DNA from: Gonatopus flavifemur
Lineage: Eukaryota > Arthropoda > Insecta > Hymenoptera > Dryinidae
Reading direction: 5' to 3'
Assembly: GCA_018340375.1 (NCBI GenBank)
Contig: JAFFJZ010000003.1
Coordinates: 51,987,006 to 52,051,005, forward strand
DNA length: 64,000 nt
Position numbers and translations under genes: made by a program. Positions 45,960-56,920 of the stretch are shown one piece after another. The notes under the pieces were generated by a model. That model had not been told where the DNA came from. It did not search any database and saw only the letters and a list, made by a program, of their open reading frames with translations. Each line of letters begins with the position of its first letter. Position 1 is the first letter of the stretch.

Positions 45960-46670
45960 CCATTTGAAGAGAGGTCGTGCCCAGGCTTGTAATCCCAAAA
46001 TTGACAATTGCGCGGTAATCGGCGTCAAGCTTGGAATGCCAAATCTGGTTAGCCCAGCCTTGGCCGATGCGTGGCCCGCCATAGCTGACTAAGCGTTGAT
46101 AGAGTCTTGGACACCAATGTTAGGACCAAGCATATTTTTTCGTGTTAGATTTCCGATATATATGAAAACTGAATACTCAGCAGAGAACGTTTTTATCATC
46201 CTAAACATCAATCTAGCTTGATTACATTGTTGGTGATCAGGCTATATTCGATGATAAATAGCATTGATAACAGCTTGGCTTATGAGCATGGTAACATTGT
46301 TGGCCTTCAAGCTGCACCCGGTGATGACTAGCATTGACTCGAACCTGTCACCAAGTTTGGTAAATTATTCATATGTGAATGTTCAATCAAACTCGGCCGC
46401 AAATGAACAATCTATCCTACTCATTTGGCTCACATTAGTATTGTATATCAATAATGCCAACAATATCGATTGCAAGCATAGAATCAATATTGAATTTTAA
46501 TATTGAACCAAGCTTGGATGCTGAGCATTGAACATTGTTATCATCCCAGACATTAATCTAGTTTGGTACCAATGTCAGCAACCAAGTCAGGCCAGGTGTT
46601 GACTAGCATTGACTCAAACTTGGCACCAAGCATGGTACGTTTGTCAAAGCATACCTGGGTGATTTTCACC
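45960..46670. repeat. degenerate internal repeats (TAGCATTGAC / CTTGGTACCAAG words)
   Basis: GACTAGCATTGACTCAAAC-like and GCTTGGTACC-like blocks recur about every 90-120 bp (e.g. near 46,255, 46,325 and 46,600). Likely a non-coding element; ends not resolved. Confidence 0.45.
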
Positions 46671-46924
46671 AGCTCCATTTGTTTCGAATTTTCATTAAAT
46701 TCCATTTAGTACATTATGAACCAACATTTGATTATTATATTTTCTGTGACATGCTGAAATCTCCTCTCGAATTTTTGAAGAGAATATGAGACTTTACTTT
46801 AAAATCAAAGTAAGATTTGGGAGATTAAGGTTAGAGGAATACTTGGATTATTTTTTTTCTGGTAAATACGTTGAAGAATAACGTAGATTAGATAATCTGG
46901 TTACGGTATGGATAGCATTAGGAG

Positions 46925-47144
46925 AAAAGATGTGAAAGGCAACCCTGTTTCGGAATTCGCATCAACCAGGAACACTTGGCGTGGCCGAAGAAGATTTTAT
47001 GAAATTATATCATTTAAATTTCTTGTTTAATGTTCTATAGAGATTCATTTGTATATAATAAGGGCTAAAAACTTCTACCATCGGCCACGCCAAGTGTTCC
47101 TCGTTGATGCGAATTCCGAAACAGGGTTGCCTTTCACATCTTTT
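46925..47144. repeat. inverted repeat with 64-nt arms, one mismatch
   Basis: Left arm 46,925-46,988 and right arm 47,081-47,144 pair at 63 of 64 positions (the only change is CCAGG against CGAGG), around a 92-bp AT-rich centre. The outermost stem is AAAAGATGTGAAAGGCAACC. Confidence 0.95.
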
Positions 47145-47339
47145 TTTTTAATGGTATATTTGTTATATCAAGTAATCTTCCGGAGAGAGTGAAGTATTTT
47201 TTTCAAGGATTTTTTTTCAAGTGTTATTGTAAAACGTTTGTATGCTTTTTGGGATTTGACGTTATTTTTTACTGTGTTGCAGTTTTCAGGGGGTTTTGGG
47301 AGACATTTTTATGTTTTGTGGACTGCTGCCTAATCACAT

Positions 47340-47640
47340 TGATCATTGGTGGTACGTAACATAAAGATGTATGGTGACATGCATCCTTCTTGCTTTTTCT
47401 TCATCTACCTGTGATTCTATTGGAAGAATCTGATAATAGTGTACCTAACGCGAGGACCTGTGGTATATCCACTGCACTCCTGCCTTTTCTTCATTTTCCT
47501 TCTACGCTACCTGAAGATATTGATCGTGGTGGTAAGTAACATACAGATGTATAGTATACCTGCATCCTTTCTACTTTTTCTTGATCCAACTGTAATTTTA
47601 CTCAAAGAATCCAGGGAAACAATTTTGTACATGGTTCATA
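47340..47640. repeat. ~178-bp direct repeat, two copies
   Basis: GATC(AT/GT)TGGTGGT.AGTAACATA starts both copies (about 47,340 and 47,520), and both contain ATGCATCC/CTGCATCC and TTTTTCTT.ATC. The open frame at 47,439-47,726 crosses it and has no recognisable features. Confidence 0.6.
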
Positions 47641-47789
47641 ATTTTGATTCAGGATGTCATATTTTAGTATACCTGAAGTGCTCGGTGACTAACCTTATTT
47701 TCGAATGTTTTTCAAACTTGCTATAATTGAATTTACATTCATTATCTATTCACTATTCTGTTCCATTATTTGTTTACGATTCTGGTTGC

Positions 47790-50035
47790 AGAATAGTGGA
47801 TACTAGCAGACTGTCCATTAGAGAATATGGTATATCCATCTTACTTTTGCCTATAAAAAAATAGGAAATAAACTTCAATAATCACCTTAGTGATGAGTAG
47901 ACTCGGTATGATCTTTTTCATTAATTATAATTCTTAAGCAAGCTTGGTATACCCTGGCGGGAATGTTACACCGTGTAAACACCGTGATTTTTGAGTGTGG
48001 TAGTGAATTTTTCACATCATATTTCACACCCAAAGTACACCGAGAGCAGTCTCACTCAATTTACACCAAGAAACAACCTCCAGCATTCTATGGTTGTGTA
48101 CCAATACACCGAGTTTCCACTGAAGTGACACTCTATTTTCACTGAGAATACACCGAAAGCTTTGCCACTCTGGGTACGCTAGAAAACCACCCAACCAATT
48201 CCCAGTTGGAATACGGATATACCGAATTTCTACCGAATGCACACCAAATTTACACTCACGGTACACCAAGAGCAGTCTCACCCAATTTACACCAAGAAAC
48301 AACCTCCAGCATTCTATGGTTGGGTACCGATACACCGAGTTCCCACTGAAGTGACACCCTATTTTCACTGAGAATACACCGAAAGCTTTGCCACTCTGGG
48401 TACGCCAGAAAACCACCCAACCAATTCCCAGTCGAAATACGTATACACCGAATTTCTACCGAAAGCACACCAAATTTACACTCACGGTACACCAAGAGCA
48501 GTCTCACCCAATTTACACCAAGAAACAACCTCCAGAATTCTATGATTGGGTACGATAGAAAATGGGTACAGTAAAAATTGAGCGTTATTTGATGGAAAGC
48601 CGGTGTATGGGTTCCAATCCAGTGGACACTCGATGTTCCGGTATCCGACCACAAAATACTGGAGGTTGTTTCTTGGTGTGAATCGGGTGAGATAGCTCTC
48701 GGTATACTGTGAGTGTAAATTCGGTATCAATTCGGTTACCTATGTTTCGATTCACATCAAGCAAAGATGTTTTCCGGCGTAAACAAAGTGGAATTATAGT
48801 GTATACTCTTTATTTTTCCGATTTCTTGTTGATGTACGATGAGTTGATATTGAGTGTGGATTGGGTGTTGATTCAGTGGGGTTTCGGTGTACCTGTGTTT
48901 TGATTAAAATCATCTGCACAGATCTTTTGTCGTGAACCAGGTGAAATTGGGTGGATATTTCCTACTTTCCGAATCTCCTGTTTGGTGTTCGCTCAGTGGA
49001 GATTCAGTGTAAAATGGGTGTGAATTCAGTGGGAATTCGGTGTACCTATGTTCCGATTCAGATCAAGCACAGATGTTTTCCGGTGTAAACAAAGTGGAAG
49101 TATAGTGTATGCTCTTTATTTTTCCGATTTCTTGTTGATGTACGATGAGTTGATATTGAGTGTGGATTGGGTATTGATTCAGTGGGATTCCGGTGTACCT
49201 GTGTTTTGATTAAAATCATCTGCAAAGATCTTTTGTCGTGAACCAGGTGAAATTGGGTGGATATTTCCTACTTTCCGAATCTCCTGTTTGGTGTTCGCTC
49301 AGTGAAGATTCAGTGTAAAATGGGTGTGAATTCAGTGGGAATTCGGTGTACCTATGTTCAGATTCAGATCAAGCACAGATGTTTTCCGGTGTAAACAAAG
49401 TGGAATTATAGTGTATGCTCTTCATTTCTTGGATTTCTTGTTGGTGTACGATGGGTAAGAATTGAGTGTGGATTTGGTGTAACTGTTGGGTCTAAAAAAT
49501 TCACAAGTACACCGTGTTTTCAGGGTGTAAATTCGCCAAAATACCGAAATACCACCGACTTCACACTCAATTTACACCCTCACCCCATTTACACAAAAAA
49601 AAACGGTGTAAGGTTTACGCCAGGGTAATCTTTTTTATGAATTGTCTATGACCCTAATTGAAGAAATCCACAGTAGCTGGCTGTCCGTCAGGAGTTATAA
49701 TATCTCCGTTATGTTTTGGCTTACAAAAAGATTGCGAATCAGTTTGAATCAGCCCACTTTAGCATACTCCGTATGATCCATTCGATCATCTGCCAACGAC
49801 TGTATTAGGAGAATAGGACAGTAGCAGACTTTCCGTAAAGGGGTTATGATATATCCGATATGCTTTCGCCTCAGAAGTAATTTATAAATTTAAATTATTT
49901 TCCTTGACCAAACTTTGTATGATTTTCTATTATTGGTCTCTGGTTCCGGTTAGAGGAACCAACAGTAGCAAACTGTCCGTCAGGGATTAGGATATATCTG
50001 CTGTGCTTTTGCCTGTAAAGAAATTATGTATTTCA
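47790..50035. repeat. ~146-bp tandem repeat, split by an element
   Basis: AGCAGACTGTCC-like markers at 47,805, 49,675, 49,823 and 49,967 (spacings 148 and 144 after the insertion) precede TATGGTATATCC and TTTTGCCT blocks. The element 47,952-49,625 interrupts the array. Confidence 0.65.
47952..49625. mobile_element. 1.67-kb element with CCCTGGCG ends and ACACCG repeats
   Basis: CCCTGGCGGGAATGTTACAC on the left, inverted CCCTGGCGTAAACCTTACAC on the right; TA on both sides. The left half consists of ~235-bp direct repeats read with ACACCGA/CACACCAA words (48,045-48,540). The right half has the complementary type as ~315-bp repeats (48,720-49,450), so the interior is itself a large inverted repeat. 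No transposase. Confidence 0.75.
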
Positions 50036-50164
50036 TGAATAATCCATCATGTAGAGATTACCTATGTATATCTTCCAATTTCCTGAATTTGGCAAATAGA
50101 TTTATACCTTTTTCAAACTTTTTCTGTTTTTTCCACGAATAACCTCTTCATCATGTAATAGTAA

Positions 50165-50365
50165 CCTGTAATTCATCCATCTCGTATTTTTTTTCGTATT
50201 ATAAGCTGTCAAAACGTTATTGACATATTGAACTCTGTGCCATAAATGATAACCTGTAATGTAATTCATCCATTTCGTATTTTTTCGTATTATGACCTGT
50301 CAAAACATTATTGACATATTGAACTCTATACCATATACATACATATGTGTGATGTGTGTACATAA
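50165..50365. repeat. ~99-bp tandem duplication
   Basis: AACCTGTAAT...CATCCAT.TCGTATTTTTTT through GACATATTGAACTCT is present twice in a row with minor differences. Confidence 0.85.
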
Positions 50366-50636
50366 TACTGAAATCAGGGATGCCAGCCTCCTGCTTTTTC
50401 AACTTCTGTAATTGGTCGTTCCATTGAACCGCTGTACACGATTCGCTAATCCATCGGAAAAAAGACAGGAGGCTGGCAACGCTGACTGAAATGAACGCTA
50501 TTGGACGTTGGTAAAAAGAAAGAGACAGAACAAATGATCTACTATTGGGCGTTCGAGGAGAGAAAAAGACAGACAGAATAAATCTTTATAGCATTGGAAA
50601 TCGCCTCAAGGATAACAGGTCTTCGTCAGGGTTGGG

Positions 50637-50958
50637 TACGCATAATATGGTAGGTTTTATGCAAAGAATAATGTGCGCATAAACTTCATGCTGATAATGC
50701 AGATAACTAAAGGGGGTTTTCTGCATCATCTTTTTTTATGGTCAAGTTGGGTTATAATTTGAAAACTATGAATTGTTCACCATTTCAACACCCATAAATA
50801 TCTATTTCACATATTCTGAATTTTGAATTTCAAGTCGGAATTAATTTTACAATGTTTTATGCATTTTCTGCATTTCCTACGTACTCTACATGTTTTATGC
50901 ATAATCTGTGTATAGTTAACGCATATTACATATCTCACGCGCACAGAACCCATCCCTG
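50637..50958. mobile_element. hAT-type MITE, 8-bp duplication GYCTTCGT
   Basis: CAGGGTTGGGTACGCATAA on the left; inverted right end CAGGGATGGGTTCTGTGCG. Flanks GTCTTCGT (50,629-50,636) and GCCTTCGT (50,959-50,966) differ by one base. 322 bp, rich in TTTTATGCAT words. Confidence 0.8.
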
Positions 50959-51009
50959 GCCTTCGTGTTAAGAAGAAACCGATGAATCAGAAATTCCGAA
51001 AAGATGTTT

Positions 51010-51335
51010 TGATCGAATAAAAAATTGAAACGTTTATATTTCGGCATCGGATGAACTGATCAAGTTCGTAGTGTGCCTAATCGGGAGTGTATAATCGTAT
51101 TATATGATGAAAGTGTAGTTATTTTTTCGTGACATACAATATGTGTCGAGTTATTGTGCATTGAAAATTTTTTTAGTAGGTTAAATCTCGGTTTAGGCGT
51201 GAAGATATACGATAGCGGACTTCTGCTTTCTTCACTTATATATAAAAAATACTTATACATTATTATTAACATCTTTTTTTGGGGGGTTTTTTCGTATACT
51301 TGGCGTCGAGACGCCACCGCGTCTCTTGATTCAAC
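51010..51335. repeat. dispersed repeat, copy 1 (ends in a GC hairpin)
   Basis: Homologous in direct orientation to 56,470-56,762: TGATCAAGTTCGTAGTGTG near the start and TACTTGGCGTCGAGACGC near the end. The tail forms the hairpin GAGACGC-CACC-GCGTCTC. Confidence 0.8.
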
Positions 51336-51860
51336 TAATTACATCGACCTTTAGATAAAAAAATCCAGAATAAATCAGAGATGCCGGCTCTGGTCTCAAA
51401 ATAATTGTACATGGATTATATTTGGTATAATATCAAAAAAACTGAATAGAGGTTTCTTATTGGCTGATAACGGAATTTCGTTCTAATTATTTATGATGAG
51501 TTAGTTGAACAACAAACAGACCAGACCAGGATTGTTTGATTAATTCTGAATCATTTGATCCAAAGTTTCATGCAATTGATTGAATATTTTTGACGTAAAA
51601 TGGTTGAAACGATCTAGTAGTTTGTTGGTGAAAAAATCGACCAGAGCACTCCCTTAATCATTTGAAAAAAAATAAAATCATTTCCAAATATATTGACCAA
51701 TAGAAAATAGCTAAAGTCTTGGCGCCAATATCTCTTTTAACTAATCAGAGAATTCGATTTACATCGATTCTTACTGGTCGACCGTCTGTTCGCTCCATTT
51801 TGCTCTGAATACCGAGACCGGACGGACGTGGAAGTGGAGCACGCGGAGTGGTATAGTAAA
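51336..51860. promoter_or_regulatory. upstream region and possible 5' UTR of the Q-rich gene
   Basis: No repeat recognised. The last ~90 bases (51,775-51,864) are GC-richer (GTCGACCGTCTGTTCGCTCC, GAGACCGGACGGACGTGG) and lead directly to the ATG, as a first exon's 5' UTR would. No clear TATA box was identified. Confidence 0.3.
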
Positions 51861-51864
51861 CAGA

Positions 51865-52617
51865 ATGGTAAGTTTATTATTAAAATCAACAAATAAATTA
51901 TTTAAATCAAACATACACCAAATTAGGTCTGTGTAAAAACTTCAAATCGTAAATGGTTCGAAACTTTGATTAAAAAAACTATAGTACACAACCTGATTAT
52001 TCAACCAAAATTTCGAACCGTTTGCAACTCGAAGTTTTTACATAGATCCATCAAATTATTGGTGAAAAACTACTCATAGTGTGAAAAAAAGGTTGAAGCA
52101 CAATTAGATATTGAACAGTGCTTTTATACGCATAATTTGATAATTTTAGATACTGTATCTTTCAAATTTTATGAAGTTACAATGCATGCATCACGAACTC
52201 TAATAAGTTAGTTGATATAACAAATCCAAAAATTTGGTGACTTCACATAGTTTTGTACCTTTGTATCATCATATAAGATATGATTTAATATTATACTATT
52301 ATTCATTTCAGGCAGCTAGAGACTCTGGGTCAGACAGTGATGATACGCTGCTGGCTAACATTGATACCAATGGCATTGTTAGCCAGCAGCGTAGCGATCA
52401 GCAGCGCAACCTGCAGCAACAACTGAGGGAACTGCGCCAGGAACAGGAGCTCCGTGAAGAATTCACGAGGCAGCAAGAGCTCTTGAGGAGTCAAACCAAT
52501 GAGCTCTTGCTGCAACAACAACAGCATGAACGGAAGATATTACAATGGAATGAAAACTGGGAGCAACAGCAGCAACTGCACCAGAGAATAACTGAAGAGC
52601 AGCTCCAACGACAGTAG
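51865..52617 (+). CDS. small spliced gene, glutamine-rich coiled-coil product
   Basis: The proposed first coding exon is just ATG (51,865-51,867), followed at once by a consensus donor GTAAGT. The acceptor TTCATTTCAG ends at 52,311 and the second exon opens in phase as AARDSGSDSDDTLLANID. The intron is 444 bp. The product would be 102 residues: an acidic Ser/Asp start, then a Gln/Glu/Arg/Leu-rich segment with heptad-like spacing (coiled coil), ending at TAG 52,615-52,617. The frame stays open and Q-rich for another ~56 codons to about 52,784, so the TAG may be a nonsense mutation or this may be a pseudogene. A further acceptor-like site at 52,996 precedes a possible downstream exon. No named family is recognised. 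Confidence 0.45.
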
Positions 52618-52825
52618 CAGCTGCAAAGGTTGCAGCAGCAGCGGCAAGGAGTTGAACGGCAGCAGATGCAGCCAGACCAGGAGCTGCTCGATGAGGCAGC
52701 AGGGCCTGTGCCTCAGCAACGAGCCAAATTTAAGTCTAATTCTTCTATTATTTTGGCATTCTCTTCCAATTTCCACAGAATATAATCGGTTAGGAGTTCT
52801 TAAAGGATTTGAATAAATATCATTC

Positions 52826-52877
52826 ATAACCTGTTTATTTCTGAAAGATATATATATCTTCCAGAAAGAAACAGGTT
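52826..52877. repeat. imperfect palindrome centred on ATATATAT
   Basis: AACCTGTTTATTTCTGAAAG pairs with the inverted AACCTGTTTCTTTCTGGAAG; stem about 22 bp with few mismatches. Confidence 0.85.
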
Positions 52878-52996
52878 ATATATATTTTAGAACGAATCCA
52901 TAAAGAAGTCTTGATCACAATGTGTGGGTTTGGGATGTTTGAATGAATTATCTATAATGATGTTACCTATGAATAATTTTTTTTCTTTACAAATAG

Positions 52997-53168
52997 AGGT
53001 ACACGAGCTGGGAAATGGATCCAGCAGTAGCGTTTCGCGAATTGGCTCTGGATGCTGGGCAATATGGATTGGGCAGACAGGAGTAGAGGACGGGGAAGAG
53101 GAAGGGGACGGGGACGAGGACAAGGACAAGGCGGAGGCAGAGGGAATGAACCTTAATGGTTTTTTTTA
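52997..53168 (+). other. possible downstream exon, then purine-rich tract
   Basis: Preceded by a pyrimidine-rich acceptor (TTTTTTTTCTTTACAAATAG ending at 52,996). Two frames stay open for 50 or more codons; one ends in an Arg-Gly repeat, another in an acidic Glu/Gly/Asp repeat, both produced by the GGGGACGAGG-like tract at 53,085-53,150. Whether it is coding is unresolved. Confidence 0.25.
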
Positions 53169-53649
53169 AAAATATATCTTCATCTTCACTATTTTCAATT
53201 ATTTAATTTTTCAAATATTAGTGTTTTTATTTTAAAATTTTGATATATATTTTTTTCTTGTAAATACAAAGTTATTTTACTTCTGTTAAAATAAAACGCA
53301 AATGAATAATTTCCAAGTGTCATTGTATTGTAAATGTATTTTGGATGTTTTCAGATTCATGTCACAATATTTTAGTTCACTGTGTATATTTAGTTGTTTG
53401 CCAGTTGGACCTTGAAGTGGACCTGACCTGAGGATCTGCGGTGGAAAGACTCTGCTGCGGAAGATGAGAATGAAAATTGATGGTGGTGGTGGCAAACACT
53501 CAGACCTATGGTATATTCATTTCATTCTGTTTCTTTCTTATTCTTCTGAAACAGTACGTAAAGAATGTGATACCAGTATCGGATGGACCTGTGATATATC
53601 CATTGCGCTTTTCCATTTCCTTCATTCGAATATGAAACCAACAAATGAA
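53169..53649. other. AT-rich spacer
   Basis: Nothing supported, apart from ACCTGTGATATATCC-type words shared with the 47.4-kb repeats. Confidence 0.35.
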
Positions 53650-54777
53650 ATTGATAGTGAAGATAGCTAGGATACAAATATGTGATACGTCTGCTTCATT
53701 TCTGCTTCGTCTCCAGCCACTTGTGATGCTACTCCAAGAAACTGATGAGCCCAGCACGTTGTAAAGATCTGTAGCATATGTACTGCATTTTCGGCTTTGG
53801 AAAAATCACTGTATTCAAGAGTTTTTATTGGAACAATATTTGAGATACTCCGATATAACTAAAGTAACTGGAGACCAACCTCAACTTCTACCGTTGGTCA
53901 AACTTTTAACATCTCATTGGGATTTGTCATTGACTTCACTTTCTTAAAACCCCGATATTGTGTTGGGGTTTTTTGATGAATTCCTCTTTCTGATCTGATG
54001 ATTCAGTTATTGATTCATTACACAATCTTCAATCATCCATTTTATGCTATTGATTACCAATTTAATACAAAATTTCCACAAGACCACCAATATGACATTG
54101 ATAGTGGTGGTGGACGACGTAGAGGTCTATGGTATATTTGCTCCGTTTTCGTGTTTCCTTATACACCTGTGATACTACTCAAGCAATCCAATTACAACTC
54201 TTGTTAAAACCAAGTATCAGATCAATGAGAAAAGATAAAATGAAGCGAATGCACCATCCGATCTGTACGTCGTCTACCACCACTATCCATTTCATTTAGG
54301 TTATTTCTCATGCAATGTAGTATTGAATAGATGAACTACAGATTATAAAGTGGATTTGATTGATAATGAATGGCATAAAATGAATGATTGAAGATAATGT
54401 AATAAATCAATAACTGAATTATCCCTTATAATCAGAAAGTGGAATCCATCAAAAAACCCCAACGCAATATAAAAAGTTTTTAGAAAGTGAAGTCGATGAC
54501 AAAACCCAATGAGATGTTGGAAGTTTGACCAACGGTAGAAGTTGAGGTTGGTCTCCAGTTACTTCAGCTACATTGAAGTATCTGAAATATTGTTTCAATA
54601 AAAACTCTTGAATACAGTGATATTTCCAAAGCTGAAAATGTAGTAGATATGCCATAGATCTTTACAACATGCTGGGCACATCAGTTTCTTGGAGTAGCAT
54701 CACAAGTGGCTGCAGACGAAGCAGAAATGAAGGAAACGCATCACAAATTTGTATGCTAGCTATCTACACTATCAATC
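53650..54777. repeat. 1.1-kb imperfect palindrome (arms ~520 bp)
   Basis: 53,650-54,165 is repeated inverted at 54,238-54,777. Paired landmarks include ACTGGAGACCAACCTCAAC near 53,867 against its complement near 54,555, GATAGCTAG against CTAGCTATC at the outer ends, and GGTGGACGACGTA near the centre. Divergence is roughly one base in six with small indels. Confidence 0.85.
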
Positions 54778-54860
54778 TTATTTGGTGGTCTTATAGAATA
54801 ACCTGAAATTCACCCATCTGGTACTTCATGTGATATATAATATATATCATTGAACCTGTA

Positions 54861-56040
54861 CCAGGTGTGTAAGTATGAAACCGGAATTTGCCCATAGGTG
54901 GCGCTAGATGTCGATGCAATTACCGACACATCACGTCAGCGGTGTCTTGTTATTGTATTGATATTCGACAAAGATTTCCAACTCACAATAACACGAGTTT
55001 CATTCAGTAGCATTAGTTTATTAGAGACAAACATGTCGAGTTTTGTGCCAACAAATTACGATTTGCGGACAGCACTACTTTTCCCTTTTCATCTGAAGAA
55101 AACCGTCAGGAACGAAGAACGTGGAAGACCACCGAAAAAGTTTGAAGACGCTGACCTGCAAGCCTTGCTGGACGAAGACGACGCTCAAACACAACAACAA
55201 CTGGCGGATCAGTTAAAGGTGACCCGAGAAGCCATCCCCCTTCGGTTGAAAGCCATGGGAAAGATACAAAAGGTGGGGAAATGGGCTCCACATGAACTCA
55301 ACGAAAGACACCAGGAAAACCGCAAAACATCATGCGAAATGCTGTTCGCCAGGTTCCAAAGAAAGTCATTTCTCCATCAAATTGTGACTGGCGATGAAAA
55401 GGGGATATATTTCGAGAATCCTAAGCGCAAAAAGTAATGGGTTACTCCGGGTGAACCATCAACATCGACGGCAAGACCAAACCGCTACGGAGGAAAGACG
55501 ATGCTGTGTGTTTGGTGGGATCAGAAGGACGTAATCTACTACGAGCTGCTGAAACCTGGGGAAACTATCAATACTCAACGCTCCCGACAACAAATGATCG
55601 ATTTGGATCGAGTTTCGCGTGAAAAACGACCAGAATACCAACAAAGACAACACAAGGTGGTTTGCTGCATGACAATGCACCAGCACACAAAGCAAAACAG
55701 GTCCAGGATACGCTAGAGTCGTTCCGTTGGGAGATTCTTCAGCACGCGCCTTACTCACCGGACCTTGCCTCATCCGATTACTACTTGTTTGCATCGATGG
55801 GATACACACTTGCTGAGCTGCGCTTTACTTCTTACGAAGATGTACGAAAATGGCTCGATGACTGGTTTGCCTCAAAAGAGCAACAGTTCTTTTGGTGCGG
55901 AATCCACAAATTGCCAGAAAGATGGAAAAACTGTATAGATAGCGACGGACAATACTTTGAATAAGTTACTTTGTATCATATCATCACAATAAACGTGTTT
56001 TTTCTGTACAAAAATTCCGGTCTCATACTTACACACCTGG
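54861..56040 (+). mobile_element. mariner (mauritiana-like ends), 1,180 bp, TA-flanked
   Basis: CCAGGTGTGTAAGTATGAAA on the left, inverted CCAGGTGTGTAAGTATGAGA on the right; TA at 54,859-54,860 and 56,041-56,042. The CCAGGTGT start resembles Mos1-type ends. Confidence 0.95.
55033..55964 (+). pseudogene. mariner transposase with N-terminal deletion
   Basis: Starts at ATG 55,033 (MSSFVPTNYDLRTALLFPF). FHLKKT is followed at once by RNEERGRPPKKFED, so about 35-40 codons of the first DNA-binding domain are missing, in phase. Then come the second helix-turn-helix (LKVTREAIPLRLKAMG), WAPHELNE, and the first Asp in VTGDEKG, where the usual Trp is Gly. A TAA lies at 55,435-55,437 and a one-base frameshift near 55,660; the second Asp (LHDNAPAH) and third (SSDYY) follow in the new frame, and it ends with DSDGQYFE-stop. 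The catalytic triad is present but the copy cannot make one protein. Confidence 0.9.
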
Positions 56041-56197
56041 TAAATAAACAGGTTGACAGGTCGAGCTCTGTACCACATATGACTATGTGGCACTATACAT
56101 ATGGTTATGGTTATGGTTATAAATGGCTTAGGCCTTTGATGAGCCTATACTGGCCTATACGCCAATTTTCAACCTTGTTGCTACTATAGATATGTAT

Positions 56198-56331
56198 CAG
56201 GGTTGGAATTCCCAGGATCCTACATGATTTTGATTGATTACTTCCCATACAATGTTGGACTTGATTGGTTGCTCTATAAGGATTGACCAATGAACATTGT
56301 GTACGAACGATCCTAGGAGTTCCGAAACCTG
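56198..56331. mobile_element. 134-bp hAT-type MITE, duplication ATATGTRT
   Basis: CAGGGTTGGAATTCCCAGG on the left; inverted right end CAGGTTTCGGAACTCCTAGG. Flanks ATATGTAT (56,190-56,197) and ATATGTGT (56,332-56,339). Confidence 0.75.
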
Positions 56332-56469
56332 ATATGTGTATTCGAAGAAAGAAAGAGACATACAATGCATCTCTAACATAGAAACTCACCCTAAACACGA
56401 TCAATCGTGATAGAATAAATCGGTGACAATGATGATGAACAATATTCGTAATCTTGTGATCGCATGGAA

Positions 56470-56762
56470 ATTTGAAACATTTATGTTCCGGAATCACATG
56501 AATTGATCAAGTTCGTAGTGTGTTCAATCAAAAGTGCATATTTGAATTATATGATGAAAGTTTAATTATTTTTTCGCAAAATACAATGTGTGGTGAGTAT
56601 TTATGCATTGAAGTTTTTCTCAGTTGGTAAAAACTCGGTTTACGTGTATAGATACACGGTAGCGCTCGACTTCTGCTTTTTCATTATTTTATATATATAT
56701 TTTTTATACATATATGTTTTTTTCATGTACTTGGCGTCGAGACGCTACCGCGTCTCTTGATC
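56470..56762. repeat. dispersed repeat, copy 2
   Basis: Direct-orientation homologue of 51,010-51,335, ending in the same GAGACGC-TACC-GCGTCTC hairpin followed by TTGAT. Confidence 0.8.
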
Positions 56763-56920
56763 CGTTGTGATTAGAGACTACCAAAAGGCACTTTTTTGGT
56801 CGAATTGTGGCAAACGAATCGGGGCCCATATTGGCCATAATTAGGAACGCCACAACATACGAATGGGACATGAATATTCACTGAATCATACCAAGCCGGG
56901 CCCTTTTTAGGCTGTAATTA

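Noticed and set aside
48024..48730. Minus-strand ORFs with repeated GGFLAYPEWQSFRC-type segments
   Set aside because: They span the ~235-bp direct repeats inside a non-coding inverted-repeat element, and the repeated residues mirror the DNA repeat.
52924..53169. ORF with an acidic Glu-Gly-Asp tail as an independent gene
   Set aside because: The tail is translation of a purine microsatellite, and its start lies before the likely splice acceptor. Kept only as a possible exon.
56100..56122. Telomere-like (GGTTAT)n
   Set aside because: Only about three units and not the insect TTAGG motif.
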